A stretch of 64,000 nt of DNA, taken from JBCCGR01 sp039029195. GTDB taxonomy: Bacteria > Pseudomonadota > Alphaproteobacteria > Rhizobiales > Rhizobiaceae. This document shows positions 42,591 to 51,692 of the stretch, one piece after another. The position numbers and the translations under genes are program-made. Below the pieces are notes generated by a model, which saw only the letters and a list, made by a program, of their open reading frames with translations, searched no databases and was not told the origin of the DNA. Location: the NCBI GenBank assembly GCA_039029195.1, contig JBCCGR010000008.1, positions 65,679-129,678 on the forward strand. The letters run 5' to 3'. The first letter of the stretch is position 1. Each line of letters opens with the position of its first letter.

Positions 42591-43249
42591 CAGGGATAAA
42601 GCCGATCCAGAACGCTCCGCATGATTCCGGCTGTCACGCCCCAGATCATGTTGTGCGATGGTAACGGATCGTAGGGAATGCGATAAAAGTGGCGCGCCTT
42701 CCCTCCCCAGACCCGCGAATCCGTTGTGTAGCTCTCGCGGTTCATGACATGGGCAAGCGGCACTTCGAAGGCTTCCGCCACTTCATCCTCGTTGATGACC
42801 AGTTCGAATTCGGGTCGCACGATTGCCAGAACCGGTTTGATGCGAAATCCCGATCCACTGATATAATCCGCAGAGCGGCCAAGGACTTCGATGTTCGCCT
42901 CGCCAATTCCAACTTCTTCCCATGTCTCGCGCAAAGCGGTGGCCTCAGGTGAGGGGTCTTCAAGATCGATTTTCCCGCCTGGAAACGCCACCTGAGATCG
43001 GTGTGTCGCCAGATGATCGGCTCGACGGGTCATCAGCACTGTTGCGCCTTCAGGCCGGTCAATGACGCCCATCAGCACCGCGGCCTTCTTGAGCGTATCC
43101 TCGTCCGGTATCTGAAAATCGGAATTGAGCCGGTGATCACCAGCATCGGCACTTTGATGAAGCGGTACTGATGCACTTGCGTTTTGAAATCTCGACCTGA
43201 AATCGTCGGCCGAAAACGCGCGTTGGGTCGCCAGCAATTCGTCCGTCAT
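42590..43249 (-). CDS. Nudix CoA pyrophosphatase
   Basis: A 219-residue Nudix hydrolase. The Nudix box G-x5-E-x7-REUxEExGU is present as GGKIDLEDPSPEATALRETWEEVG, split here into GGKIDLEDPSPEA and LRETWEEVG. The MTRRADHLATHRSQVAFPGG element directly before it marks the CoA diphosphatase (NudL/YeaB) group, which cleaves CoA or its derivatives. It overlaps DUF1285 upstream by 4 bases and the cca start by 1 base, so translation is coupled. Confidence 0.9.
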   Translation of the reverse strand: MTDELLATQRAFSADDFRSRFQNASASVPLHQSADAGDHRLNSDFQIPDEDTLKKAAVLMGVIDRPEGATVLMTRRADHLATHRSQVAFPGGKIDLEDPSPEATALRETWEEVGIGEANIEVLGRSADYISGSGFRIKPVLAIVRPEFELVINEDEVAEAFEVPLAHVMNRESYTTDSRVWGGKARHFYRIPYDPLPSHNMIWGVTAGIMRSVLDRLYP

Positions 43250-43884
43250 TGCGAACTCATTTGGGAAAGTTCTGCCAGTTCATCGGCGGGCATAATCGGA
43301 AAGATTGAGCCGTTGGAACGGACACCGAACATCGTTTTGCCGTCGATTTCCATCTCTTCGCCATAGGAAATCAGCTCATACATCACCGGTCGAGCAATCA
43401 GGGCTTCCAGCCTGCCGCGCACATTAAGATATGGTTTGAGACCGTCATTCTCCTTGACGATTTCAAACCGTAGCGGTGTGTCGGGACCGGCCTCCACCAC
43501 ATCGCCAACATTGGTTCTGAAGGTCAGAACCGGTTCACCATCGCCGTGCGACTGGTTCACCTCAACGGCCACAAAGTGGGCGTCTTCCACCCGAATGCCG
43601 ATTTTCTCGACCGGCGTGACAAGGTACGTCTTGCCGTCCTCGTCCTTGCGCAGCACGGTTGAGAACAAGCGAACCAACGGCTGCCTGCCGATTGGCGTTC
43701 CCATGTAAAACCACGTGCCGTCGCGTTTGATCTCCATATCGAGATCGCCGCAAAATTCAGGCTCCCACAAATGAACCGGCGGCAATCCCTTGCCCTGTTT
43801 GTTGGCGCGTGAAATGAGCGCTTCAAGTCCGGCCACGTTTCCGGGAAGCGCAGTTGCCGCATTTTTGTCGGTGTTTTCTTTCAC
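43246..43884 (-). CDS. DUF1285 protein
   Basis: About 212 residues. It has the DUF1285 layout: VHLWEPEFCGDLDMEIKRDG, TWFYMGTPIGRQPLVRLFST, LRKDEDGKTYLVTPVEKIGI, and the C-terminal beta domain VKENDGLKPYLNVRGRLEAL. The function of this family is not known. Start GTG 43884 (MKENTDKNAATAL) with GGACAAGGC upstream gives the usual length; ATG 44004 would add 40 residues reaching into the promoter of the divergent MoxR gene. First gene of the DUF1285-Nudix-cca operon. Confidence 0.85.
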   Translation of the reverse strand: MKENTDKNAATALPGNVAGLEALISRANKQGKGLPPVHLWEPEFCGDLDMEIKRDGTWFYMGTPIGRQPLVRLFSTVLRKDEDGKTYLVTPVEKIGIRVEDAHFVAVEVNQSHGDGEPVLTFRTNVGDVVEAGPDTPLRFEIVKENDGLKPYLNVRGRLEALIARPVMYELISYGEEMEIDGKTMFGVRSNGSIFPIMPADELAELSQMSSQ

Positions 43885-44106
43885 GCCTTGTCCATTGATC
43901 CAAAAAACCGGGCCGAAACCACTGATATCAAGCCACGAGAAATTCGCAACGCCCTCACGAAATAGTGGGTGTTTTATAACATGGCACCATGTCAACATTG
44001 GCAAAACACCATATCAGGTGCACCATGGCCTCAGCCGAATTAGGCTGGAACGGTGCACCGGGCAAACGGCCGATCGTGAATTTTGCGGAAATTGAAAGGC
44101 AACCAC

Positions 44107-45138
44107 ATGAGCGCACTTACCCCCCTTGCCAAAGATGCGAGCGACGCGGAAATCATCGCCGCCGCAGAACATGCAGTTGAGCGGGTCGGGGCGGTCAAGA
44201 AAGCGGTTTCCAAAGTCATATTTGGACAAAACTCCGTGGTGGAACAATCGCTTGTGACGCTTTTGTCCGGCGGTCATGCATTGCTTGTTGGTGTTCCAGG
44301 GCTTGCCAAAACAAAACTGGTGGACACGCTGGGCGTTGTTCTTGGGGCTGACACAAATCGCATTCAGTTCACACCAGACCTAATGCCTTCGGACATTCTG
44401 GGCGCTGAAATTCTGGAACAGGACGACGATGGAAAACGTTCGTTCCGATTCGTCAAAGGCCCCATATTTACCCAGCTTCTGATGGCGGATGAGATCAATC
44501 GTGCGAGCCCGCGTACCCAGTCTGCCCTGTTGCAGTCCATGCAGGAATATCACGTCACAATTGCCGGGGAGCGGCATGACCTGCCTGCGCCGTTTCATGT
44601 GCTCGCCACACAGAACCCTCTGGAGCAGGAAGGCACCTACCCGCTGCCGGAAGCGCAGCTCGACCGGTTTTTGATGCAAATCAACGTCGGCTATCCCGAC
44701 ATTGAAACCGAGCGGCAGATCATTCTCGACACCACAGGCGATTCTGAAGCCAGCGCCGAAAAGGCGATGGACATTGGAGAATTGCAGACCATCCAGACAC
44801 TTGTCAGACAAATGCCGGTCAGCGACAGTGTTGTTGAAGCCATCCTGAATCTGGTTCGTTCGGCGCGGCCTGGAGAGGGTGGCGAATCCAGCGAGGCCAA
44901 TTCCCACATTGCCTGGGGCCCAGGCCCACGCGCGAGCCAGTCGCTGATGTTGACCGTCCGTGCCCGTGCGTTGCTCGATGGTCGGCTCGCGCCTTCCATT
45001 GATGATGTTTTTGCGCTTGCCGAACCTGTATTGATGCACCGCATGGCGCTGAACTTTACCGCCCGCGCAGAAGGTCTGACCGTAAGCGATGTCATTGCGC
45101 GGCTTGTTGAGGCCCAGTCGGGCAAGGCGGGCCAATAA
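44107..45138 (+). CDS. MoxR-family AAA+ ATPase
   Basis: A 343-residue MoxR ATPase. Walker A is GVPGLAKT (62-69), Walker B and the following sensor are LLMADEINRASPRTQSALLQ, and LATQNPLEQEGTYPLPEAQL carries the sensor 1 and arginine-finger region. MoxR ATPases work with VWA proteins as chaperones for metal insertion or complex assembly. The ATG at 44107 (MSALTPLAKD) has AAAGG 7 bases upstream. The following three genes overlap or nearly touch each other, forming one operon; three of the partners have VWA or VWA-like regions. Confidence 0.93.
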   Translation: MSALTPLAKDASDAEIIAAAEHAVERVGAVKKAVSKVIFGQNSVVEQSLVTLLSGGHALLVGVPGLAKTKLVDTLGVVLGADTNRIQFTPDLMPSDILGAEILEQDDDGKRSFRFVKGPIFTQLLMADEINRASPRTQSALLQSMQEYHVTIAGERHDLPAPFHVLATQNPLEQEGTYPLPEAQLDRFLMQINVGYPDIETERQIILDTTGDSEASAEKAMDIGELQTIQTLVRQMPVSDSVVEAILNLVRSARPGEGGESSEANSHIAWGPGPRASQSLMLTVRARALLDGRLAPSIDDVFALAEPVLMHRMALNFTARAEGLTVSDVIARLVEAQSGKAGQ

Positions 45139-45142
45139 CCAT

Positions 45143-46060
45143 ATGGCGGCATCAGTCGGCGAAAGAGTTGCAACAGACATTGGCGGTGGGCCGCTCGCCC
45201 GCGCCAAGCAGCGGGCTGCACTTGTACCTGATTTGCTGATTGAAGCGAGCCGGATTGCCAACAACGTCATTTCCGGCTGGCATGGTCGGCGCAAGCGCGG
45301 CATCGGCGACAATTTTTGGCAGTTTCGACCTTATGTCGCGGGTGAGACGCTGGCAAAAATCGACTGGCGCCGATCTGCAAGGGACGATCATATCTATGTT
45401 CGCGACCGGGAGTGGGAAGCGGCGCACACCATCTGGGTGTGGGCTGATCCCTCCCAGTCGATGCTTTACAAATCCCGCATGGCGACGGTCTCCAAACAGT
45501 CGCGGGCTCACGTTCTGGCGCTAGCGCTTTGCGATTTGCTGTCACGGGGTGGAGAACGGGTTGGCTGGCCTGGCTTGTCTCGCCCCTACTCCAACCGCAA
45601 TGCTGCGGAAAAGATTGCCATGGAACTGGTGGCGGCGCGGTCTGTTCATGAAAAGATGCACACGATTGATATTCGCCAACATGCGGATCTGGTGATTTTC
45701 AGCGATTTTCTGGACCCGTTGAGCGAAATTTATCGGGAAAGCCAAGTTCTGGCCCAACGCAATGTGCGTGGCCATTTCGTCCAGATTGTAGACCCTGCTG
45801 AAGAAACGTTTCCCTATGCCGGACGGGTTGAGTTTGAAGATCCGGAGACCGGCAACAGACTTACTGCGGGTCGCGCAGAGCAGTTCAAGGCCGATTATTC
45901 GCGGCGCTTCCAGTCCAGGAAGGATGAACTGAAGCAACACGCGCAACGTATGGGTTGGACCCACATCGTTCACCACACGGATCGACCTGCATCGGAGGCA
46001 CTCGTTGCCCTGCACGCAGTGCTATCCGGCAACTTCACGTTCAAGGGGGGTGGCCAATGA
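45143..46060 (+). CDS. DUF58 protein with VWA-type MIDAS
   Basis: A 305-residue cytoplasmic protein. The DUF58 core is RRKRGIGDNFWQFRPYVAGE, followed by TLAKIDWRRSARDDHIYVRD. A MIDAS-like D-x-S-x-S is present at D102-S104-S106 (WADPSQSMLY), so it has a VWA-like domain able to bind a divalent metal. DUF58 genes usually follow MoxR genes; the pair is thought to act in membrane complex assembly, but targets are unknown. It starts 4 bases after moxR and overlaps the DUF4159 gene by 4 bases (ATGA). Confidence 0.87.
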   Translation: MAASVGERVATDIGGGPLARAKQRAALVPDLLIEASRIANNVISGWHGRRKRGIGDNFWQFRPYVAGETLAKIDWRRSARDDHIYVRDREWEAAHTIWVWADPSQSMLYKSRMATVSKQSRAHVLALALCDLLSRGGERVGWPGLSRPYSNRNAAEKIAMELVAARSVHEKMHTIDIRQHADLVIFSDFLDPLSEIYRESQVLAQRNVRGHFVQIVDPAEETFPYAGRVEFEDPETGNRLTAGRAEQFKADYSRRFQSRKDELKQHAQRMGWTHIVHHTDRPASEALVALHAVLSGNFTFKGGGQ

Positions 46061-48846
46061 GTTTTCTGTCCCTCGGATTCGGAGCGCCACTGATGCTGGC
46101 AGCATTGGCTCTGCTGCCTATCATCTGGTGGTTGCTGCGTCTGACGCCGCCAAAGCCCAATCAGGAACTCTTTCCCCCAATCCGCATTCTGCAAGAAGTT
46201 GTGCGGAAAGAGGAAACCCCGGCGCACAGCCCGTGGTGGCTGACGCTGCTCAGGCTCACGATTGCAGCCCTCATTATTCTCGCTCTGGCCAAGCCGATCT
46301 GGGACCCGCCGGAGGATCAGTTGACCGGTGAAGGGTCTCTGCTGCTTTATGTCGACAATGGCTGGACTGCCGGTCGGGATTGGGAGCAGCGAAAGAAAAC
46401 CGCGCTTCAAATCATCAACGAAGCGGACGAAACGTCTCGACCTGTCATTCTGGTGCTGGCGTCTGAGAGCACAAAGTCCGACCTCGCTGCCAACAATGCC
46501 GCGACGGCGCGCGAACGCGTTTTGGCGGCACAGGCGCATCCGGTTGCAGGCAATGATAGTGAGATTTTGCAGCATATCGTCAGCCAGGTTGACGCACAGA
46601 CCATTGGCAATGTGATCTGGTTGTCCGGCGGGCTGACCGGCAAGGAAACCAGCGGGCCGCTCACCTCCTTTGCTTCGCTTGCTGATAACAATGCGACCGT
46701 TTTTTCACCCGACATCAGCCAGACCCTATCGTTGGCTTCGGTTCGCAATGAGCCCGACGCGATGACGGCCACGGTCCAGCGGTTATCGGGCACCACCGAA
46801 ATCGCCGGAACACTCCGCGCATTTGATCTGAAAGATCGGATTGTGGGTGAACAGGCCTTCACAATGGCCGTTGGGTCAATGAGCGCAGACATCCGGTTTG
46901 AACTGCCGGTTGAGCTGCGCAATGAGATTGCCCGTGTGGAAATTGTCGGCGGTGACACGGCAGCCAGCGTGAAACTGCTTGATGAGAGGTTCCTGCGCCG
47001 GAGGGTCGGTCTTATTTCGGGTGAGAAGAACGACTTCGCCCAACCACTCCTTTCGCCGCTTTATTATATCAGCCGTGCTCTGGAACCCTATTCAGAACTC
47101 CGCCAGCCCGTCGGCGCAAATGTGGATGAGATCACCGATGCGCTGATCGAGTTGCAGATATCAACACTCATTCTGGCTGATATCGGCACGCTGTCGGAAC
47201 AATCGTCCGCAAAGATCAGAAAATGGGTCAATGAGGGCGGCATGTTGATCCGTTTCGCAGGGCCAAGACTTGCCGGAGCAACCAATGACCGCCTTGTGCC
47301 AACACCATTGCGGCGCGGTGGTCGTGATCTGGGCGGCAGCTTGACCTGGGGCACGCCGCAACCCTTGGCGCGGTTTGAGGCAGAGGGACCATTTTTCGGG
47401 CTCAACGTGCCTGAAGATGTTACCGTCACACGTCAGGTTTTGGCAGAACCCGTCGCTGAACTCCCTGACCGGACCTGGGCCAGCCTGGCAGACGGCACGC
47501 CGCTGGTGACAGCCTCAAAGACCGGTCGCGGCTGGATCGTATTGTTCCACGTAACCGCAGATGCAAGCTGGTCCAATCTCGCCATATCGGGAACCTTCGT
47601 CGATATGCTGCATCGTTTGACGTCGCTTTCGTCTGCGGTTTCCACTACGGATGCCGCGGAAACCAGCGAGGTCAGTCAGGCGCCGTGGCGGTTGCTCGAC
47701 GCGAGAGGCCAATTGGGACAGCCAGGTGATCAGGCACAGCCGCTCGTGATCCGGACCGGCACAAAGCCAACGCCAAGCCTTGAAAACCCACCCGGTCTTT
47801 ACGGCACGAACGATGGCTTCGTTGCGCTCAACCTTTTCGAGGGTGCACGTGCCCTGTCACCGGTTTCTGAACTCGCGGGATCAAACATTTCGGTTCGCCA
47901 ATATGTTGATGCCGCGGCGCTTGAACTCAGACCGATCCTGTTGGCGATTGCGCTGGGTCTGCTGGCGCTCGATTGCCTCGCCGTCTTGTGGATGGCTGGG
48001 CGATTGAACATGCGGCGGCTCGCAAGGGCCTCAGCAATTGCTCTCGCCGTCGCGGTTGCGGGCTCAGCATCCGACAGTGTTGCTCAAGAAAACTCCGCGC
48101 TTCCGGAGGAGTTCCAGGCCACACTTCAAACCCGCCTTGCCTATGTGATTACAGGCGTGAGCGATGTGGACGAGATGAGCCGTCGCGCGCTCACCGGGCT
48201 TACGGCTTTCATTGGCTCCCGCACGTCGCTTGAACCGGGGCCGCCGGTGGGCGTGGATGTTGCCGAAGACGAGTTGAATTTCTACCCACTCATCTATTGG
48301 CCGGTGTCTGTTGATGCCGAAAAGCCCGACCGGGCCGCCATGGCGCGGGTGGACGCATTCATGAAACAGGGCGGCACCGTATTGTTCGACACACGCGATC
48401 AGCTCTCCGGCGGGTTTAGCGGATCAGGAACCAGCGCAGAAACATTCTGGCTGCGCGAGTTGCTTTCCCAACTCGACATTCCGCCGCTTGAACCTGTGCC
48501 GTCCGACCATGTTCTGACGAAGGCTTTCTACCTGCTCGACACGTTTCCCGGTCGGTTCTTTGGCGGCAATTTATGGGTCGAAGCGAGCACTTCGGATACC
48601 GGAGGGCGCCGTCCTGCGCGTGTCGGCGATGGCGTCTCGTCAATCATAATCACCAGCAACGATTTTGCGGGGGCATGGGCCGTTGATCCATCGGGGCGCC
48701 CTTTGCTGCCGACAATTCCACCCGACCCGAGACAACGTATTTTTGCCTATCGCACGGGCGTCAATCTGGTGATGTACACGCTCACTGGCAACTACAAATC
48801 GGATCAGGTGCATATCCCTGCGCTTCTGGAAAGGCTCGGCCAGTGA
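46057..48846 (+). CDS. BatA/DUF4159 membrane protein, degenerate VWA-like
   Basis: A 929-residue membrane protein. The N-terminal BatA-type segment has TM1 at about 9-28 and TM2 at about 60-79. A VWA-like region follows (LLLYVDNGWTAG at 95-106) in which the MIDAS D-x-S-x-S is replaced by DNGWT, so metal binding is probably lost. Further hydrophobic segments occur at about 629-648 and after MRRLARAS (651-675), and the last 240 residues (from about 692, TRLAYVITG) are DUF4159. The second hydrophobic stretch ends AGSASDSVAQE, like a signal peptide, as if two genes had fused. The next gene overlaps by 4 bases. Confidence 0.82.
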   Translation: MSFLSLGFGAPLMLAALALLPIIWWLLRLTPPKPNQELFPPIRILQEVVRKEETPAHSPWWLTLLRLTIAALIILALAKPIWDPPEDQLTGEGSLLLYVDNGWTAGRDWEQRKKTALQIINEADETSRPVILVLASESTKSDLAANNAATARERVLAAQAHPVAGNDSEILQHIVSQVDAQTIGNVIWLSGGLTGKETSGPLTSFASLADNNATVFSPDISQTLSLASVRNEPDAMTATVQRLSGTTEIAGTLRAFDLKDRIVGEQAFTMAVGSMSADIRFELPVELRNEIARVEIVGGDTAASVKLLDERFLRRRVGLISGEKNDFAQPLLSPLYYISRALEPYSELRQPVGANVDEITDALIELQISTLILADIGTLSEQSSAKIRKWVNEGGMLIRFAGPRLAGATNDRLVPTPLRRGGRDLGGSLTWGTPQPLARFEAEGPFFGLNVPEDVTVTRQVLAEPVAELPDRTWASLADGTPLVTASKTGRGWIVLFHVTADASWSNLAISGTFVDMLHRLTSLSSAVSTTDAAETSEVSQAPWRLLDARGQLGQPGDQAQPLVIRTGTKPTPSLENPPGLYGTNDGFVALNLFEGARALSPVSELAGSNISVRQYVDAAALELRPILLAIALGLLALDCLAVLWMAGRLNMRRLARASAIALAVAVAGSASDSVAQENSALPEEFQATLQTRLAYVITGVSDVDEMSRRALTGLTAFIGSRTSLEPGPPVGVDVAEDELNFYPLIYWPVSVDAEKPDRAAMARVDAFMKQGGTVLFDTRDQLSGGFSGSGTSAETFWLRELLSQLDIPPLEPVPSDHVLTKAFYLLDTFPGRFFGGNLWVEASTSDTGGRRPARVGDGVSSIIITSNDFAGAWAVDPSGRPLLPTIPPDPRQRIFAYRTGVNLVMYTLTGNYKSDQVHIPALLERLGQ

Positions 48847-50921
48847 ATTTTGATGTCACTTTCAGCCCTGCTCTGCCGCTCTGGCTGATTGCGCTGGTCG
48901 CGGCAGCGTCCGGCCTTTTGGTGATCTTCGGGCTTGCGCAGCAGTTGCGTGGCAGCGTCATTCGAACACTCGCGTGGGCGGCATTGACCCTCGCTCTCTT
49001 CAACCCAGTTGTTCTTTCAGAAGACCGCGAGCCGCTGAAGAGTGTTGTGAGCGTAATTGTTGATGAGAGCGACAGTCAGAAGCTTGATGGGCGGGACGCC
49101 CAGACCGAAGCCACCCGCGCAGCCCTTGTCGAACGGTTGAAACGCCTTGATCGTTTTGAAGTGCGGGAGCAACGGGTCAAGTCGAACGCATCAGCCGACA
49201 GTGAAGCATCGACCGCACTGTTTTCTGCATTGAAACGCAGCCTGCAGGATGTTCCACCGGATCGGGTGGCGGGAGCTGTGCTGATTACCGATGGTCAAAT
49301 CCACGATGTGCCAAATGCGGCCCGTGAGATGGGATTTGCCGCGCCTCTTCATGCACTAGTCACGGGTGATGAAAAAGAACGGGATCGCCGGATTGTTGTT
49401 GAACGGGCTCCCCGCTTTGGCATCGTCGGCAAACCGCAGGAACTTACATTTCGGGTTGAAGACCGGAACATTTCGGATGCGACAGACGTGGAAGTCCGGA
49501 TTTTCATCGATGGCGAATTGCTGACATCCGAATACGTTCAGCCGGGAAGAAGCGAAACCATTGTCTTCGACGTGCCTCATGGCGGCAAGACCATTCTGGA
49601 GCTTGAGGCTCAGGCCGTCGACGATGAAATCACTCTGGTGAACAACCGCGCCTTTGCCATTCTTGATGGCATTCGAGAAAATCTGAGAGTGCTTCTCGTA
49701 TCGGGAGAACCACATGCTGGTGAACGCACATGGCGCAACCTGCTGAAGTCCGATGCGGCGGTTGATCTTGTGCATTTCACCATTCTCCGGCCACCCGAAA
49801 AGCAGGATGGCACCCCGATCAATGAACTCTCCCTGATCGCGTTTCCTACGCGGGAACTGTTCATTGAAAAGATTGATGAGTTCGATCTCATCATTTTTGA
49901 CCGTTACCGACGGCGGGGTGTGCTGCCGGTGCTCTATTTCGACAATATTGCCCGCTACGTGCGTGAAGGCGGAGCAATTCTTGTTGCCTCCGGACCGGAA
50001 TATGCCGATCAGTCCAGCGTCTATCAGACCCCGCTTTCGCCCGTTCTTCCCGCTTCACCAGACGGGTCTGTTCGCGAAGCCGGCTTCCGTACCAAAATTT
50101 CTGAGGAAGGTGCGAAGCACCCAGTAACCCGTGATCTGCCGGGTGGTGCCGCCGAACCACCGCGCTGGAGCCGCTGGTTCCGGCTGATTGGCGCTGACGA
50201 AACCCGGGGTAATGTGGTGCTGGAAGGTCCCAACCAGGAACCCATTCTTGTGCTCGACCGTCCAGGTGATGGTCGGGTCGCGATGCTGATGTCCGATCAT
50301 GTGTGGTTGTGGGCACGTGGATTTGAGGGTGGCGGTCCTCACGTTCCCTTGCTGCGGCGTGTGGCTCACTGGTTAATGAAAGAACCCGAGCTCAATGAAG
50401 AATCCCTGCGTGCCAGTTCGGACGGGAATCGACTGAAGGTGGAGCGCCAATCCATGGAGCAGGACGTCGGCAAAGCTGAAGTTCTGACGCCCGCCGGTGA
50501 ACGGCTGACGCTCGATCTGGTTCAGGCCGCACCCGGACTGTGGCGCGCCGAGATCGAAGCGCCAATGCTCGGTCTCTACCAAATCGCAAATGGCGAAAAG
50601 AGCGCGCTGGCGCACGTGGGGCCGGCAAATCCGAGAGAATATGTGGATGTGACCAGCACCATGGATCGTGTTTCCGCATTGGTCGAGGAAACGCGCGGGC
50701 ACGTCAGACGCCTTGACAAAGCCGACCCCGTTTCGAGCCTGCCGCGCATTGTGCCCATTCGACCCGGCGCCAATGGCACAGGGCGCGACTGGATGGGCCT
50801 TCAGACCACCAATGCAAGTGTTTTGAAGGGTGTAACGCAAATTCCACTGTTTGGCGGATTGCTTGGTCTTGCACTTCTTTTGGGCGCCATGTCTGCCGCG
50901 TGGGTTCGTGAGGGGCGTTAG
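48843..50921 (+). CDS. Large membrane protein with VWA and amidotransferase-like regions
   Basis: A 692-residue protein that starts at GTG 48843, overlapping the DUF4159 gene by 4 bases. TM1 is about 11-33, TM2 about 38-57, and a last TM about 665-687 (GGLLGLALLLGAMSAAW). The periplasmic or cytosolic part begins with an intact VWA MIDAS, VDESDSQ (D74-S76-S78) and later VLITDGQIHD. The middle (about 250-420) contains YVREGGAILVASGPEY, resembling a class I amidotransferase fold without an obvious catalytic triad. Fourth gene of the MoxR operon; no catalytic function assigned. Confidence 0.8.
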   Translation: MNFDVTFSPALPLWLIALVAAASGLLVIFGLAQQLRGSVIRTLAWAALTLALFNPVVLSEDREPLKSVVSVIVDESDSQKLDGRDAQTEATRAALVERLKRLDRFEVREQRVKSNASADSEASTALFSALKRSLQDVPPDRVAGAVLITDGQIHDVPNAAREMGFAAPLHALVTGDEKERDRRIVVERAPRFGIVGKPQELTFRVEDRNISDATDVEVRIFIDGELLTSEYVQPGRSETIVFDVPHGGKTILELEAQAVDDEITLVNNRAFAILDGIRENLRVLLVSGEPHAGERTWRNLLKSDAAVDLVHFTILRPPEKQDGTPINELSLIAFPTRELFIEKIDEFDLIIFDRYRRRGVLPVLYFDNIARYVREGGAILVASGPEYADQSSVYQTPLSPVLPASPDGSVREAGFRTKISEEGAKHPVTRDLPGGAAEPPRWSRWFRLIGADETRGNVVLEGPNQEPILVLDRPGDGRVAMLMSDHVWLWARGFEGGGPHVPLLRRVAHWLMKEPELNEESLRASSDGNRLKVERQSMEQDVGKAEVLTPAGERLTLDLVQAAPGLWRAEIEAPMLGLYQIANGEKSALAHVGPANPREYVDVTSTMDRVSALVEETRGHVRRLDKADPVSSLPRIVPIRPGANGTGRDWMGLQTTNASVLKGVTQIPLFGGLLGLALLLGAMSAAWVREGR

Positions 50922-51448
50922 GAAACCAGCGGTCGCGCAACACCGGCAATCAGTTTTGGCGCATCGTCATGGTGCCGACAAATCAGAATCCGGCCGGGAT
51001 CCACCGGTAGCGGCATCTTTATTGAACCGAACGGCACGCGTTCAAATCCGAACGGCTTGTAGTAGGGTTCATCCCCCACCAGAATTGTGGCTGGCGCGTT
51101 GAGAGCTCGGGCGCGCATTGCAGCAGCTTCCATGCTTGCTGTCATAAGGCTGCGTCCAATACCACTGTTTTTGAAATCGGCGAGCACGCCTAGTGGTCCC
51201 AACAGCAGAGCCCGGGTTTCCCCAACAAGAAACACTGTCTGGCGCACTGAGCCGATCATCTGATCTTCATGTTCAGCAACGAATGAAAGTTCTGGCTCGT
51301 GGGGTGTCGCGCCACGCAACACGTGCGCAGCACGGGTTTTGATGCCGGGCCCGAAGATCGTTTCAGTGAGCTGATCCAGCTTCGGCTGATCGCCGGTCTG
51401 GTAAGGCCTGATTGTGGCGCCGCCGCAGGGCAGTATGACATTGGTCAT
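50918..51448 (-). CDS. GNAT N-acetyltransferase (YhbS-like)
   Basis: A 176-residue GNAT protein. Motif A is LLLGPLGVLADFKNSGIGRS, where the acetyl-CoA loop reads FKNSGIGRSLM, followed by ATILVGDEPYYKPFGFERV, typical of the YhbS-type single-domain group. Substrate unknown. It is tail to tail with the last gene of the MoxR operon, with a 4-base overlap of the ends. A 244-base stretch of DNA upstream of its start (51449-51692) carries no gene I can support. Confidence 0.82.
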   Translation of the reverse strand: MTNVILPCGGATIRPYQTGDQPKLDQLTETIFGPGIKTRAAHVLRGATPHEPELSFVAEHEDQMIGSVRQTVFLVGETRALLLGPLGVLADFKNSGIGRSLMTASMEAAAMRARALNAPATILVGDEPYYKPFGFERVPFGSIKMPLPVDPGRILICRHHDDAPKLIAGVARPLVS

Positions 51449-51692
51449 GATGGTTCCGGTCGTTTCAGATCTAGAGGTCGCCGGAACCGCGACCTTGCAA
51501 ACAAGGCGTCGGGTTCAGACGGGCGAAGTCAGTCCTTGCTCCAAACGTCGTCGGAGCGAGGCCTTTGATCGTCGTCGCTGAATGCGAACCAGTGCCATCG
51601 GGTCGAGCTTTCTATCTCTCAAGCGCACGCAGAACCTCGAGCGAAGTGGGCGCGTATCACACTCGCAATGCGGCGTCGAGTGCAGAATTGCA

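Noticed and set aside
51449..51692. A small gene between the GNAT and cyclase genes
   Set aside because: Short frames exist on both strands (for example 51565-51753 plus and 51515-51718 minus), but they have no ribosome site, no family resemblance, and overlap each other or the cyclase gene.
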